From: Saccharofermentans sp.
GTDB lineage: Bacteria; Bacillota; Clostridia; Saccharofermentanales; Saccharofermentanaceae
Assembly (NCBI GenBank): GCA_016292145.1
Contig: JAEFBA010000003.1
Span: 1-64,000 of the forward strand
DNA length: 64,000 nt
Reading direction: 5' to 3'
The notes under the pieces were generated by a model. It did not search any database. It was not told where the DNA came from and saw nothing but the letters and a program-made list of their open reading frames with translations. Position 1 is the stretch's first letter; the number at the start of each line of letters is the position of its first letter. Position numbers and translations under genes: made by a program. This document shows, piece by piece, positions 36,227-45,183 of the stretch.

Positions 36227-36922
36227 ATGGAACTTAATAAATGTCCCAACTGCTCGGGTAAGCTTGCGCTTGCAAAAAACAGAAAAAGACTTGTCTGTTC
36301 ATACTGCGGAAGCGAGTTCCCGCTTGATGAGATAACCAGGAGTGAGATAGGAGATCAGCCCGTTAATATGGACTGGTTTATATACGATTGGGACATTGAG
36401 AGCATCCGTAGCAACAAAGCCTGCGATGAAGTCGTTAAGTCATTTATCAGGACGTTAAACGATTATGAGACATCCTCCGCGATAGAAGCTTATATGCGTG
36501 AGTATCTCATGGACTTTGATGATGTCTCTGCATACGGCATCCGCGAGGAGAAGCTCAAGGGCATTGCCGGGAGACTTGCCCGTAATCTCCTCCCTGAAGA
36601 ACGCATCGTCCTTTATTACGATGACGGTATTCTGATCCACGGCAAGACCGGAATCGTAGTTACGGATAAGCGCACATTCTTTGTTGAGAATAAGAATGTC
36701 AAAGAAGTCATGCATGCGAAGATCCCCTTTATCAACGTAGGTTTTTCCATGGGATATCCGAAGGTCCGTCTTGGCGATAAGTATGTAAATGACATCGGAG
36801 GCGGCTGCGCGCTTGTATCTCATTTCGATCTTGTGGGCGCGCTGATGGCCCTGATATGTGCTTTCGCATTCGAAGAAAGACCTGACAGGCCCAAGATAAA
36901 ACTCGTTGGCAGCGTTAATTGA
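36227..36922 (+). CDS. Zinc-ribbon plus PH-like domain protein
   Basis: A 231-residue cytoplasmic protein, not assigned to a named gene. The N-terminus is a zinc ribbon (CPNCSGKL and CSYCGSEF). The C-terminal half resembles a bacterial PH-like fold (EERIVLYYDDGILIHGKTGIVVTDKRTFFV). The ATG at 36227 follows a GGAACGG-like site; an upstream in-frame TTG at 36206 overlaps trmB and is less likely. Perhaps a partner of a membrane or stress system; no function can be given. Confidence 0.72.
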   Translation: MELNKCPNCSGKLALAKNRKRLVCSYCGSEFPLDEITRSEIGDQPVNMDWFIYDWDIESIRSNKACDEVVKSFIRTLNDYETSSAIEAYMREYLMDFDDVSAYGIREEKLKGIAGRLARNLLPEERIVLYYDDGILIHGKTGIVVTDKRTFFVENKNVKEVMHAKIPFINVGFSMGYPKVRLGDKYVNDIGGGCALVSHFDLVGALMALICAFAFEERPDRPKIKLVGSVN

Positions 36923-36929
36923 TCAGGGG

Positions 36930-38417
36930 TTATTTCCTTACGAACAGGAGCACTCCGCCTTCTTCGTAAGCCAGTTCAAAATCATCGTCATGAATCAGTG
37001 ATTCGAGAAGATATCTGTCGCTGCTCTCACCCAGGATAAGATAATTGAACATGTATTTGTCGGTGAAATCGCGGTAGTACATGTGTGCTGATCTCAGATC
37101 GTAATATTCGCCGATATATTCGAAATCCTCGTTATTCTGCCACAAGAACAGTTCGGCTCTGCCGTCTATGTACGGGTGGAAGCCTTTGTATTCAAGATAC
37201 TGGCCGTCATTGAAATTCGTGTAGAGCACAACGGGTTCTTCGCTCTTATTCATTATCTCGATGACTTCGTCCAGGCGGTCGTAATGAGCCGTCTTTCCGG
37301 GAGCTTCGTCGATCGATTTTAAGAGGTAAAAAGCTGAGAATGATACTGTAACCAGTATCAGGATCACGGCGATAAAGACCTCGATGCGCTTGGTGATCTT
37401 TGACTTGAGCTTATCGGGCAGCTTTATTTCAAGGTCCTTCAGGACATACGAAAAAGCGACGATGCCGAAGATGAAGAAATAGGAAATGCCCTTTCTGTGA
37501 AGGAGTCCCAGAAGCAGCGTTCCCATGAACAAGCAGAAATGACGTACTGAGAATTTCTTATCCTTTATGAAGAATCCGATCACTCCGAGAAGGATAGCCA
37601 GAATTATCATGATCTTTCCGTAATGCGTGCTGATATCGACGGGACGCATCTCGGCTATTGTCTCGCTTAACTTGTTCTGACCGTAAGAAGACGTGAGATA
37701 GATCATGTTCTCAAGCCCGTAAGGGTTAATGAAACCTATGCCGGCACCTGCTGCGAGAGCAGTCATGAGGCCTAAAATGCTGCCGTTTGCCTCCAGCTTA
37801 AATGACTTGATCTTAACCGGGATTGCGCCTGCGATATAGGGAAGCATGAATACGAACATCATGGGCCACATTGAAGCGTGGAGATTGATCTGGGCAAGCG
37901 ATAAGAGCGGAATGCCGGTCAGATACTTGTATTTTTTTGTCTGCGCGTGCTTTTCGAGCAGATAGATCTCAAAAAGAAGGATCACATAAGTAAAGACCTG
38001 AGGCCTTGTGACTATGAAAGGGTTAAAGAGCAGGATGTCGATCACGGCGGCAAGGACCGCTGACACTAATTCGTTCCTGGTTATGAGCAGGATGGTCTTA
38101 TATGAGAGCACGCAGATGCATGCAAAGCAGATATATAAGACTATGCTGAGGCCGATAATGCCCAGGCGGGAATATGCCAGATAGAATATGACCGTGCTGA
38201 GCCACTGCTGCAGGACGATCTTCATGTCCGAATGCATCGAAAGGAAATCCGTGTGAGGGAAGCCGTTCTTTAAGATATATTCGCCCGTCGGATACAGGAA
38301 ATAGAAGTCATTGTCGAGCGCGCGCAGCTGGAAACAGGCTGTCACAAAAGGAAACAGGAGAATGATGTATTTGAGCCATTTGGGCAGCTTGTTTTTGACA
38401 AGTTGGGAATCTGACAT
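36930..38417 (-). CDS. Polytopic membrane protein, glycosyltransferase-C-like
   Basis: A 495-residue protein with about eleven transmembrane helices and a soluble C-terminal part. An early extracellular acidic stretch (LDNDFYFLYPTGEYIL, then HTDFLSM) sits where GT-C mannosyl or arabinosyl transferases carry catalytic acids, but no specific family is certain. I start at the Met before SDSQLVKN, with CGGAG upstream; the longer frame adds 27 residues without a ribosome site. A TATAAT on the minus strand at 38446-38451 may be its -10. It converges on the zinc-ribbon gene with only 7 bases between. Confidence 0.75.
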   Translation of the reverse strand: MSDSQLVKNKLPKWLKYIILLFPFVTACFQLRALDNDFYFLYPTGEYILKNGFPHTDFLSMHSDMKIVLQQWLSTVIFYLAYSRLGIIGLSIVLYICFACICVLSYKTILLITRNELVSAVLAAVIDILLFNPFIVTRPQVFTYVILLFEIYLLEKHAQTKKYKYLTGIPLLSLAQINLHASMWPMMFVFMLPYIAGAIPVKIKSFKLEANGSILGLMTALAAGAGIGFINPYGLENMIYLTSSYGQNKLSETIAEMRPVDISTHYGKIMIILAILLGVIGFFIKDKKFSVRHFCLFMGTLLLGLLHRKGISYFFIFGIVAFSYVLKDLEIKLPDKLKSKITKRIEVFIAVILILVTVSFSAFYLLKSIDEAPGKTAHYDRLDEVIEIMNKSEEPVVLYTNFNDGQYLEYKGFHPYIDGRAELFLWQNNEDFEYIGEYYDLRSAHMYYRDFTDKYMFNYLILGESSDRYLLESLIHDDDFELAYEEGGVLLFVRK

Positions 38418-38491
38418 GCGCTGTGCTCCGACGATTATTTGTAAAATTATAACACTCGATCTGTGAAGCAAAAATCGTTTGAGGGAAAATG

Positions 38492-38515
38492 GGGGCAATC
38501 TGCCCCTTTTTTATT
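38492..38515 (+). terminator. Terminator-like hairpin in the divergent region before gap
   Basis: GGGGCA at 38492-38497 pairs with TGCCCC at 38501-38506, followed by seven T residues on the plus strand. It lies upstream of both divergent start points. Confidence 0.65.
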
Positions 38516-38545
38516 AAAATTTACATTCTAATGACATAAATTCTG

Positions 38546-38574
38546 TGGAAAACCCCTCTTCAGTGGAGTAGAAT
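38546..38574 (+). promoter_or_regulatory. Possible gap promoter
   Basis: TGGAAA at 38546-38551, 17 bases, TAGAAT at 38569-38574. A second weaker candidate is TATAAA at 38600-38605. The real one is unknown; the gene is expected to be highly expressed. Confidence 0.4.
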
Positions 38575-38647
38575 TCTTAAGGTGCAGACCATAGAGCACT
38601 ATAAAAGTTTAATAATCCCGGTTAAGGGAATTTAGGAGGAATTCAAT

Positions 38648-39682
38648 ATGGCAGTAAAAGTTGCGATTAACGGTTTCGGTCGTATCGGTCGTCTTGCTTT
38701 CAGACAGATGTTCGGCGCAGAGGGTTATGAGATTGTAGCTATCAACGATCTTACAAAGCCTTCCATGCTCGCTCACCTTCTCAAGTATGACACAGCTCAG
38801 GGCGGATATGCTGGTGTATTCGGTGAGAATAAGCACACAGTAACATCTGACGACGAAGCTAACACAATCACAGTTGACGGCAAGTTGCTTAAGATCTACA
38901 AGGAACCCGATGCAAACAATTGTCCTTGGGGCGAGCTCGGTGTTGACGTAGTTCTCGAGTGCTCCGGTTTCTACACATCTAAGGAAAAGGCACAGGCTCA
39001 CATCAACGCCGGTGCTAAGAAGGTTGTTATCTCTGCTCCTGCAGGCAACGATCTTCCTACAATCGTTTACAACGTTAACCACACAACACTCACAGCTGAC
39101 GACAAGATCATCTCTGCTGCTTCCTGCACAACAAACTGCCTTGCTCCTATGACAAAGGCTCTCAATGATTATGCAGCTATCCAGAGCGGTATCATGACAA
39201 CAGTTCACGCTTACACAGGCGACCAGATGATCCTTGACGGTCCTCAGAGAAAGGGTGACCTCCAGAGAGCAAGAGCTGGTGCTGCTAACATCGTACCTAA
39301 CTCCACAGGCGCTGCTAAGGCTATCGGCCTTGTTATCCCTGAGCTCAACGGCAAGCTCATCGGTGCTGCTCAGAGAGTTCCTACATTCACAGGTTCTACA
39401 ACAATCCTTCACGCTGTTGTTAAGGGTGAGGTTACAGTTGACGGCATCAACGCTGCTATGAAGGCTGCTACAAACGAGTCTTTCGGCTACACAGAAGAGA
39501 AGCTCGTTTCTTCTGATATCGTTGGTATGAGATTCGGTTCACTCTTCGATGCTAACCAGACAATGGTTTCCAAGATGGATGACGGCAACTCACTCGTTCA
39601 GGTTGTTGCTTGGTACGACAACGAGAATTCTTACACATCTCAGATGGTAAGAACAATCAAGTACTTCGCAGAGCTCGGCTAA
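38648..39682 (+). CDS. gap: Glyceraldehyde-3-phosphate dehydrogenase
   Basis: A 344-residue NAD-dependent glycolytic enzyme. The N-terminal [12 protein letters not shown] loop, the active-site Cys in SCTTNCLAP and the [20 protein letters not shown] stretch are all standard. It converts glyceraldehyde-3-phosphate to 1,3-bisphosphoglycerate in the cytoplasm. A TAGGAGG ribosome site precedes it. The codon usage is strongly biased, consistent with high expression. Transcribed alone between a leader and the terminator at 39709. Confidence 0.98.
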   Translation: MAVKVAINGFGRIGRLAFRQMFGAEGYEIVAINDLTKPSMLAHLLKYDTAQGGYAGVFGENKHTVTSDDEANTITVDGKLLKIYKEPDANNCPWGELGVDVVLECSGFYTSKEKAQAHINAGAKKVVISAPAGNDLPTIVYNVNHTTLTADDKIISAASCTTNCLAPMTKALNDYAAIQSGIMTTVHAYTGDQMILDGPQRKGDLQRARAGAANIVPNSTGAAKAIGLVIPELNGKLIGAAQRVPTFTGSTTILHAVVKGEVTVDGINAAMKAATNESFGYTEEKLVSSDIVGMRFGSLFDANQTMVSKMDDGNSLVQVVAWYDNENSYTSQMVRTIKYFAELG

Positions 39683-39708
39683 TAACTGGCTTTAAGAAAC
39701 TGATTAAT

Positions 39709-39740
39709 AGAGGCGTCTCTTATGAGGCGCCTCTTTTTTA
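39709..39740 (+). terminator. gap terminator
   Basis: AGAGGCG at 39709-39715 and CGCCTCT at 39728-39734 followed by a run of T, right after gap. Confidence 0.85.
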
Positions 39741-39830
39741 TTCTTTTTTTGCTGGGGATGGGTCTGCTGTTTTTTTGCTGAATCAGCAGAGATTCCGGCA
39801 AGGATTTTAGCAAAAACTGCAAACACCAAA

Positions 39831-39954
39831 ATCGTACGCATTTGCCCCCGAAAAGAGCACGATTTTGCCCTTTGCACGGTGCAAACCCTTATATCGTACC
39901 TTTTGGGCATCGAAAAACGTACGATTCGACCCTTTGCAATTTTCGCGCCGGGTG
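39831..39954. repeat. Degenerate 62-base tandem repeat, two copies, in the gap-to-metallophosphoesterase gap
   Basis: Aligning 39831-39892 with 39893-39954 keeps ATCGTAC, CGAAAA, ACGATT and CCCTTTGCA in register at a 62-base period. The intervening bases differ. One TTTGCAC-G-GTGCAAA palindrome sits in the first copy. No reading frame uses it; the 341-base gap otherwise holds only the gap terminator and an AT-rich end. Confidence 0.65.
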
Positions 39955-40023
39955 AACGAAGAAATGGATTTACTTTATTAATTAATATATGTTAAAAACG
40001 CGTACGCGCGCGAAAAGCCTGAC

Positions 40024-40917
40024 TTACAGACAGATCTCTACGACAGTTGCTTCAGGAGCGGAGAAGATCCTGAACGGGAGGATTCCGCAGCCGACGCCTC
40101 TTGATACGAAGACATCCGTTCCGTTTATATTGAAATGTCCCTGGATAACGCCCATCTTGGGGAACTTATCAGTAGTCCTTAATACGTTGAATTCGAATCT
40201 GAAAGGGAGCTTCATCTGTCCGCCGTGAAAATGCCCCGAGAGCATGTAGGCGGGTCTTGAATCAGGTGACAGGTGCAGGAATGCGTCCGGGTCGTGAGCT
40301 GCCAGGATAACAGGATATTCATTGCCGCAGGAGAGCTTTTCCTGCCAGACGCGGTGGATCTTTCCGGAATCGGGAACGCCGGTAAGGTAAGCTTTAGCGT
40401 CACTTTTTCGCGAGCTGAGGATAACAGAATTTGTATCAAGACTAATAAAACCGGATCTCTCAGGCGCGTTCTTGAGATTGCAGTCATGATTGCCGGAGAT
40501 GCCGTAGAAGGGGATTCCGAGTTCCCTGCAGCATGCACTGACTTCATTTAAGTATTTATAGCCCTTCTCCGAATTCTCCGGATAAGTGATTATGTCACCT
40601 CCGAACACTACCGCATCAACGCCGCCGCTCTCATGAGCCTTTTTAATGGCCTTGTTCATGCGCGCTGCGGTCACGGGGCACCATTCCGTATGGATGTCTG
40701 AGAAGAAGAATAAGCGGAGATCAGGGGCATCAGAAGAGCCTTGAGGGACAAGGGGGAGCTTGCTAATGGTTTCTTTGCTGATGGTGCCTTTGTTTATCTC
40801 GTGCTTTTTTAATACGACCTTGTCGTTAACAAGGAAGAAAGGCTCGGCCAGACACCATAGGACATAAAGCAGAATTAGAGCTGCCAATATCAGTAAAACC
40901 GTCAAAAAAACGTCCAT
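40024..40917 (-). CDS. Membrane-anchored metallophosphoesterase (YkuE-like)
   Basis: A 297-residue calcineurin-fold phosphoesterase. An N-terminal hydrophobic helix (residues 2-25) anchors it. The metal-binding motifs appear in order: SDIHTEW, GGDII, GNHD, AAHDPD and SGHFHGGQ. The set fits two-metal phosphodiesterases such as YkuE-type cell-envelope enzymes, though the substrate is not clear. It is transcribed toward the 62-base repeat and away from the PC4-like gene. Confidence 0.9.
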   Translation of the reverse strand: MDVFLTVLLILAALILLYVLWCLAEPFFLVNDKVVLKKHEINKGTISKETISKLPLVPQGSSDAPDLRLFFFSDIHTEWCPVTAARMNKAIKKAHESGGVDAVVFGGDIITYPENSEKGYKYLNEVSACCRELGIPFYGISGNHDCNLKNAPERSGFISLDTNSVILSSRKSDAKAYLTGVPDSGKIHRVWQEKLSCGNEYPVILAAHDPDAFLHLSPDSRPAYMLSGHFHGGQMKLPFRFEFNVLRTTDKFPKMGVIQGHFNINGTDVFVSRGVGCGILPFRIFSAPEATVVEICL

Positions 40918-41020
40918 CGGCCCTGCGATTCTCCTTTTTTCTTAATTATATAATATGCAGGCGCCAAACGTGTGTTATAATTCATACAATTGAAAATGTA
41001 TTTCATAGGAGGAATTTAGG

Positions 41021-41263
41021 ATGCCTAAGACAGAAATCACATACGAGATCGTTCAGCAGATCGGTATTCTCAAGGAGAATAAGTCCGGTTGGCAGCGTGA
41101 GCTTAATATCGTTAAGTGGAATAACGGTAAGCCGAAGCTTGACATCCGTGACTGGGGCCCGAACCATGAGAAGGTAGGTAAGGGTATTTCTCTTGATTTC
41201 GAAGAATATAATACACTCAAGGCTTATCTTGAGGACGGCGACTTTACTTCTCTCGACGAGTAA
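41021..41263 (+). CDS. YdbC/PC4-type single-stranded DNA-binding protein
   Basis: An 80-residue protein of the YdbC family, bacterial relatives of the transcription coactivator PC4. The IVQQIGILKENKSGWQRELNIVKWNNGKPKLDIRDWGPNHEKVGKGI-type core is the family signature. These bind single-stranded DNA; the role in bacteria is not settled. An AGGAGG ribosome site and a TATAAT at 40976-40981 support the start. Confidence 0.85.
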   Translation: MPKTEITYEIVQQIGILKENKSGWQRELNIVKWNNGKPKLDIRDWGPNHEKVGKGISLDFEEYNTLKAYLEDGDFTSLDE

Positions 41264-41331
41264 TTGACCGTTACAGGGCAGTTTATTTATTGAATTTGAT
41301 CAGGGCGCGTTATCATGCGTCGTAATTCAGT

Positions 41332-41961
41332 ATGAGAAGCGAAGAACGAGCGGGTATTATCTCAATATTAATGCTGTTTTTGTGGGGGACTCTGATTACA
41401 GAGCCCTTCCATATTTTTGCGCGTTTTATCGCGAGAGCCGTGCACTATGCCTGCAAGGGAATAGGCATAAGCGGAATTGCAGCTTCTCTGATCTTATATG
41501 TTGTAGTCGTATCAGTGGTAATACTGATGCAGAAGCTGGCACCTACCAAGCTGGGCGTTTTTATCCCGTGCGCGATATCGGTGGTCTTCATCGCAATGCT
41601 TCTGGTAAAGGCATTCATGAACCGTTCCGTTGTGATAAGCGATGCGCTTTGCCTTGCCGTCCCTGCAGCGATAGCACTTGTCTTCTACATAATGAAGTTT
41701 GAGAAGGGCCTTAAGTGGTTTGCGGATGTCTATACATATTCGCTTGCCGTGGCACTTGTAAATTCACTCTTATTCGTTCCCCTTGCAAAGCTGGGAACAG
41801 TAGCGGCAAAGATCCTTTACATAACCAGATATAACGATATAGACATTACGTCGGGCTTTGCAGGTCTTGCCGGTATTCCCGAATTCGTGTGGGGAATATT
41901 CCTTACGGCTTTTGCGGTACTTCCGGTAATTTACCTTGCTACTATCGGCAGGAGGAAATGA
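41332..41961 (+). CDS. Hypothetical polytopic membrane protein
   Basis: A 209-residue protein with about five or six hydrophobic helices (for example near residues 10-25, 45-65, 75-92, 130-150 and 185-205) and no motif I recognise. No convincing ribosome site precedes the ATG. It ends at the ribosome site of ligA, one base before the ligA ATG, so the two are probably cotranscribed. Confidence 0.6.
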   Translation: MRSEERAGIISILMLFLWGTLITEPFHIFARFIARAVHYACKGIGISGIAASLILYVVVVSVVILMQKLAPTKLGVFIPCAISVVFIAMLLVKAFMNRSVVISDALCLAVPAAIALVFYIMKFEKGLKWFADVYTYSLAVALVNSLLFVPLAKLGTVAAKILYITRYNDIDITSGFAGLAGIPEFVWGIFLTAFAVLPVIYLATIGRRK

Positions 41962-41962
41962 T

Positions 41963-44002
41963 ATGGAGCAGTTAGATCTCTTTGCGAGCATGGCTCAAGC
42001 TGATCAGGAGAGGAATGAATATCTTGAACTCGTAAAAAAGCTCAACCATTTTGCCGAGCTCTACTATGCCCAGGACGAACCTGAGATATCAGACTACGAG
42101 TACGATACCATGAACAACAGGCTTAAAGAGATCGAGAAGGCGCATCCTGACTGGATCGTCCCTGATTCTCCGTCTCAGAGAGTCGGCTGGAAGGCTGAGA
42201 AGGGAATCCTCGTAAAGCACAATGTTCCTATGTTAAGCCTCCAGGATGTTTTCGAAAAAGAGGATGTCTACGAATTCGTTAATTCCATGAGAGAGGAATT
42301 CGGTGATGAGGCAGAGTTCCTTGTAGAGACAAAGATCGACGGCCTGTCGATGGCTCTGCGTTATGAAGAAGGCGAATTAAAGCTCGCTGTTACGAGAGGC
42401 GACGGCATTACCGAAGGCGAAGATGTCACCATGAACGCCAAGATGATCCCTGATGTCGTAAGACAGCTCAAAGAACCTGTGCCTTACATTGAGATCAGGG
42501 GCGAGGTCTACATGACCAGAAAGGCCTTTGAAGCAGTAAATGCGAAGGCTGAAGAAGAGGGCAAGAAGACTTTTGCCAATCCCAGAAACTGTGCTGCCGG
42601 CACGTTAAGGCAGATCGATACGAGAATCACAAAGGAGAGAGGACTTTCTCTCTTCATCTTCAACGTACAGGAGACAAGAGGCGTTACGTTCAACACGCAC
42701 CTTGAAGGATATGAATACTTAAAGCGCAACGGCGTCAAGGTAATCGAGCAGTGCTTTAAGTGCAGGACTGCCGATGAGGTATGGGATGCGATCCAAAAGA
42801 TCGGCGAGATGCGCGGCGACCTTGAATACGATATCGACGGCGCGGTTGTAAAGCTCAATAATCTTTCGGAGAGATCCGCGCTCGGAAATACTATCAAGTT
42901 CCCCAGATGGGCAATAGCTTACAAGTATCCGCCGGAAGTAAAGGAGACACGCCTTCTTGAAGTTGAGGTCAACACCGGAAGAACGGGCAGGGTAACACCT
43001 GTTGCAGTATTTGAACCCATCAGTCTCTGCGGCACGATGGTGTCCCGTGCGACACTCCACAATCAGGATTTCATAGACCAGCTGGGCCTTGGAATCGGCG
43101 ATACGATCCTTGTCTATAAGTCAGGCGAGATCATTCCGAAGGTTAAGGATGTCAACAAAGATAAGAGACCTTCTGACTGGCAGCCTTATAAGATGCCGGA
43201 GAACTGTCCTGTCTGCGGCCACAAGCTCGTAAGGGATGAGGGCGGCGTCGATCTTAAGTGCGTAAATCTCATGTGCCCCGGAACGCTTGTTAACCGCATT
43301 GTTAACTTCGTATCCCGTGACTGCATGGACATTAAGGGATTCGGCACCGAATACATAAGAAAGCTCACAGAAGAAAAATACATTAAGGACATCGCTGATG
43401 TTTTCGAGCTCAAGGACAAGAGGGATGAACTCATAGAGAGTAAGCTCTTAGGCCTTGAGAAGAATACCGATAAGCTCTTAAGCGCCATTGAGGATGCCAG
43501 AAAAGAGACCCCTGCAGACAAGGTCCTTGCAGGCTTAGGAATCCCCGGCGTCGGAAAGGCAACGGCAAAAGAGCTTATAAGGACATTCGGTTCGATTGAC
43601 GCTATTGCAGAGGCTGACAAGGATTCGCTCGTAGCGGTGCAGGACATTGGAGAGATCTCTGCCGAAGGAATCTATAACTTCTTCCACGATGAAGGAAACA
43701 AAGCGCTTCTGGAGCGTTTAAAGGCACTTGGCTTAAACTTCGCAAGAGAAGAGAGCGCGGTGCAGGGCTCTGCTCTGGCGGGTCTTACCTTCTGCATCAC
43801 GGGAACACTCGAAGGCATGAGCAGGAGCGATGCCGAGAGCCTTATCGAGAGCAACGGCGGCAAGCCTGTTTCCTCGGTATCCAAGAAGACCTCCTATCTC
43901 CTTATGGGCGCCGATGCGGGCTCAAAGGAAAGAAAGGCCAGGGAATTGGGCGTCCCGATCATCTCTTTGGAAGAACTTAAGGACATGATCGCGAAGGGCT
44001 GA
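41963..44002 (+). CDS. ligA: NAD-dependent DNA ligase with N-terminal clamp-type motif
   Basis: A 679-residue ligase that seals nicks during replication and repair. The adenylation lysine lies in KIDGLSMALRY; an OB fold, a four-Cys zinc finger (CPVCGHKL, then CVNLMCPG), helix-hairpin-helix repeats and a C-terminal BRCT domain (LAGLTFCITGTLEGMSRSDAESLIE) follow. I start at the ATG at 41963, which has AGGAGG 7 bases upstream; an in-frame ATG at 41936 lies in the previous gene. The first residues read MEQLDLFA, where QLDLF is a canonical sliding-clamp binding pentapeptide, also seen in the DinB of this window. Confidence 0.96.
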   Translation: MEQLDLFASMAQADQERNEYLELVKKLNHFAELYYAQDEPEISDYEYDTMNNRLKEIEKAHPDWIVPDSPSQRVGWKAEKGILVKHNVPMLSLQDVFEKEDVYEFVNSMREEFGDEAEFLVETKIDGLSMALRYEEGELKLAVTRGDGITEGEDVTMNAKMIPDVVRQLKEPVPYIEIRGEVYMTRKAFEAVNAKAEEEGKKTFANPRNCAAGTLRQIDTRITKERGLSLFIFNVQETRGVTFNTHLEGYEYLKRNGVKVIEQCFKCRTADEVWDAIQKIGEMRGDLEYDIDGAVVKLNNLSERSALGNTIKFPRWAIAYKYPPEVKETRLLEVEVNTGRTGRVTPVAVFEPISLCGTMVSRATLHNQDFIDQLGLGIGDTILVYKSGEIIPKVKDVNKDKRPSDWQPYKMPENCPVCGHKLVRDEGGVDLKCVNLMCPGTLVNRIVNFVSRDCMDIKGFGTEYIRKLTEEKYIKDIADVFELKDKRDELIESKLLGLEKNTDKLLSAIEDARKETPADKVLAGLGIPGVGKATAKELIRTFGSIDAIAEADKDSLVAVQDIGEISAEGIYNFFHDEGNKALLERLKALGLNFAREESAVQGSALAGLTFCITGTLEGMSRSDAESLIESNGGKPVSSVSKKTSYLLMGADAGSKERKARELGVPIISLEELKDMIAKG

Positions 44003-44005
44003 GAA

Positions 44006-44605
44006 ATGAATACCGCCGAAGAGAAAAAGAAGATCAGAAAAGAGATAAGGAGAAGAAGGCGTAATCTTTCTTCCAAGACCTTATCTGCCATAGATCAGAG
44101 CCTTCCGGAATTCATTTCCGCGATAGGTGACAAGGAACTTTTGAAGACTCTTAAGAATGCGAAAAGGATCGCCCTTTACAGAGCCTTTGATGGTGAGGTC
44201 CCGGTAGACGGCCTTGCAAGGTTCTTTATGGATAAGGGCATTACGTGCTGCTTCCCCAGAATAGAGAATGACAGCATGGTATTTTGCGACTGCCAGAGCC
44301 TTGATGACAGCGAATTCGATGTATCTTCAATTGGGATAAAAGAGCCTGCAGCAACCAAGATGCCGGCAGATCCAAAGGATATTGATGTTGTCGTGCTGCC
44401 GGCGCTTGCATATAATGAAGAAGGTACGAGGCTTGGTGCCGGCGGAGGTTATTACGACCGTTATATCGGCAGCCTGGGCTCTAAGAGGCCGTATCTTTTG
44501 GGAATCTGTTATGAGTTCCAGATATGCTCTGACGTGCCGTCTGACGAGCATGATATCAGCGCTGATTTTATAGCGGTGATACCTGAAGAAGAATATGCGG
44601 AGTAA
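44006..44605 (+). CDS. 5-formyltetrahydrofolate cyclo-ligase
   Basis: A 199-residue cytoplasmic enzyme that turns 5-formyl-THF into 5,10-methenyl-THF with ATP. The N-terminal basic helix (KKKIRKEIRRRRRNLS) and the GTRLGAGGGYYDRYI motif, which binds phosphate, are the family hallmarks; VVLPALAYNEEG precedes it. The gene starts 3 bases after ligA, so a ligA operon is likely. The bacterial gene is often called ygfA or fau. Confidence 0.92.
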   Translation: MNTAEEKKKIRKEIRRRRRNLSSKTLSAIDQSLPEFISAIGDKELLKTLKNAKRIALYRAFDGEVPVDGLARFFMDKGITCCFPRIENDSMVFCDCQSLDDSEFDVSSIGIKEPAATKMPADPKDIDVVVLPALAYNEEGTRLGAGGGYYDRYIGSLGSKRPYLLGICYEFQICSDVPSDEHDISADFIAVIPEEEYAE

Positions 44606-44614
44606 AGAATAAAC

Positions 44615-45049
44615 ATGCGTTATTTTATTGCTAACCTGGCTATGCATCTGGTGATCACGGGCGTCTTCGTCCTGCTTACCTGTGTTGCTGCAGGGCGCAA
44701 TAAGACCAAGAAGACAAAGCATGTTATCTTTTATTTCTTCCCGATCATATTCGCGCTTGCTTCAGTCCTTTATATCGTTTTCTATACTGCTCCGAGACTG
44801 ATGGATATCAACAGTCTCATCAACAGCAATTACTACTACAATTCCGGCACCGTTGAGAAGATAGGCTTTGCCAAGAATTACTTTGTCATCAACGGCGAGC
44901 ATTACTATCTGAATCCTCTGCATAACAAACTGGTCGAGGGTGATAACGTCAGAGTTAAGTACACGCCATATTCTTCTTTCACCGTTGAGGTTATGAAGAT
45001 AGAAGATTCTGATCAGAATCATGGCGGAAACTCTTCAAAAGAAAATTGA
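44615..45049 (+). CDS. Hypothetical two-helix membrane protein with exposed C-domain
   Basis: A 144-residue protein with hydrophobic helices near residues 8-25 and 38-58 followed by about 80 polar residues (GTVEKIGFAKNYFVINGEHYYL) that look like a small beta-rich domain. No family recognised. It ends at a palindromic terminator and lies behind the cyclo-ligase gene by 10 bases. The ribosome site is weak. Confidence 0.6.
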   Translation: MRYFIANLAMHLVITGVFVLLTCVAAGRNKTKKTKHVIFYFFPIIFALASVLYIVFYTAPRLMDINSLINSNYYYNSGTVEKIGFAKNYFVINGEHYYLNPLHNKLVEGDNVRVKYTPYSSFTVEVMKIEDSDQNHGGNSSKEN

Positions 45050-45074
45050 AAAATTGAGACTAGTCTCAATTTTT
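45049..45074 (+). terminator. AT-rich palindromic terminator after the 44.6 kb gene
   Basis: AAAAATTGAGAC at 45049-45060 pairs perfectly with GTCTCAATTTTT at 45063-45074. The stem itself ends in a T run. Confidence 0.7.
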
Positions 45075-45183
45075 GCCAAAAAGTCTCATTTTAGGCCCGT
45101 TTTTTTCATTTTCGAGCAACTTGCTTACACAAGCCCGTTTTCAGGTCGTAAACTTTCATTAAAACACGAAGGAGGAAGCGACC

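Noticed and set aside
38609-39412. A 267-codon frame antisense to gap
   Set aside because: Same cause as above; the Cys/Ser-rich product is not a credible protein.
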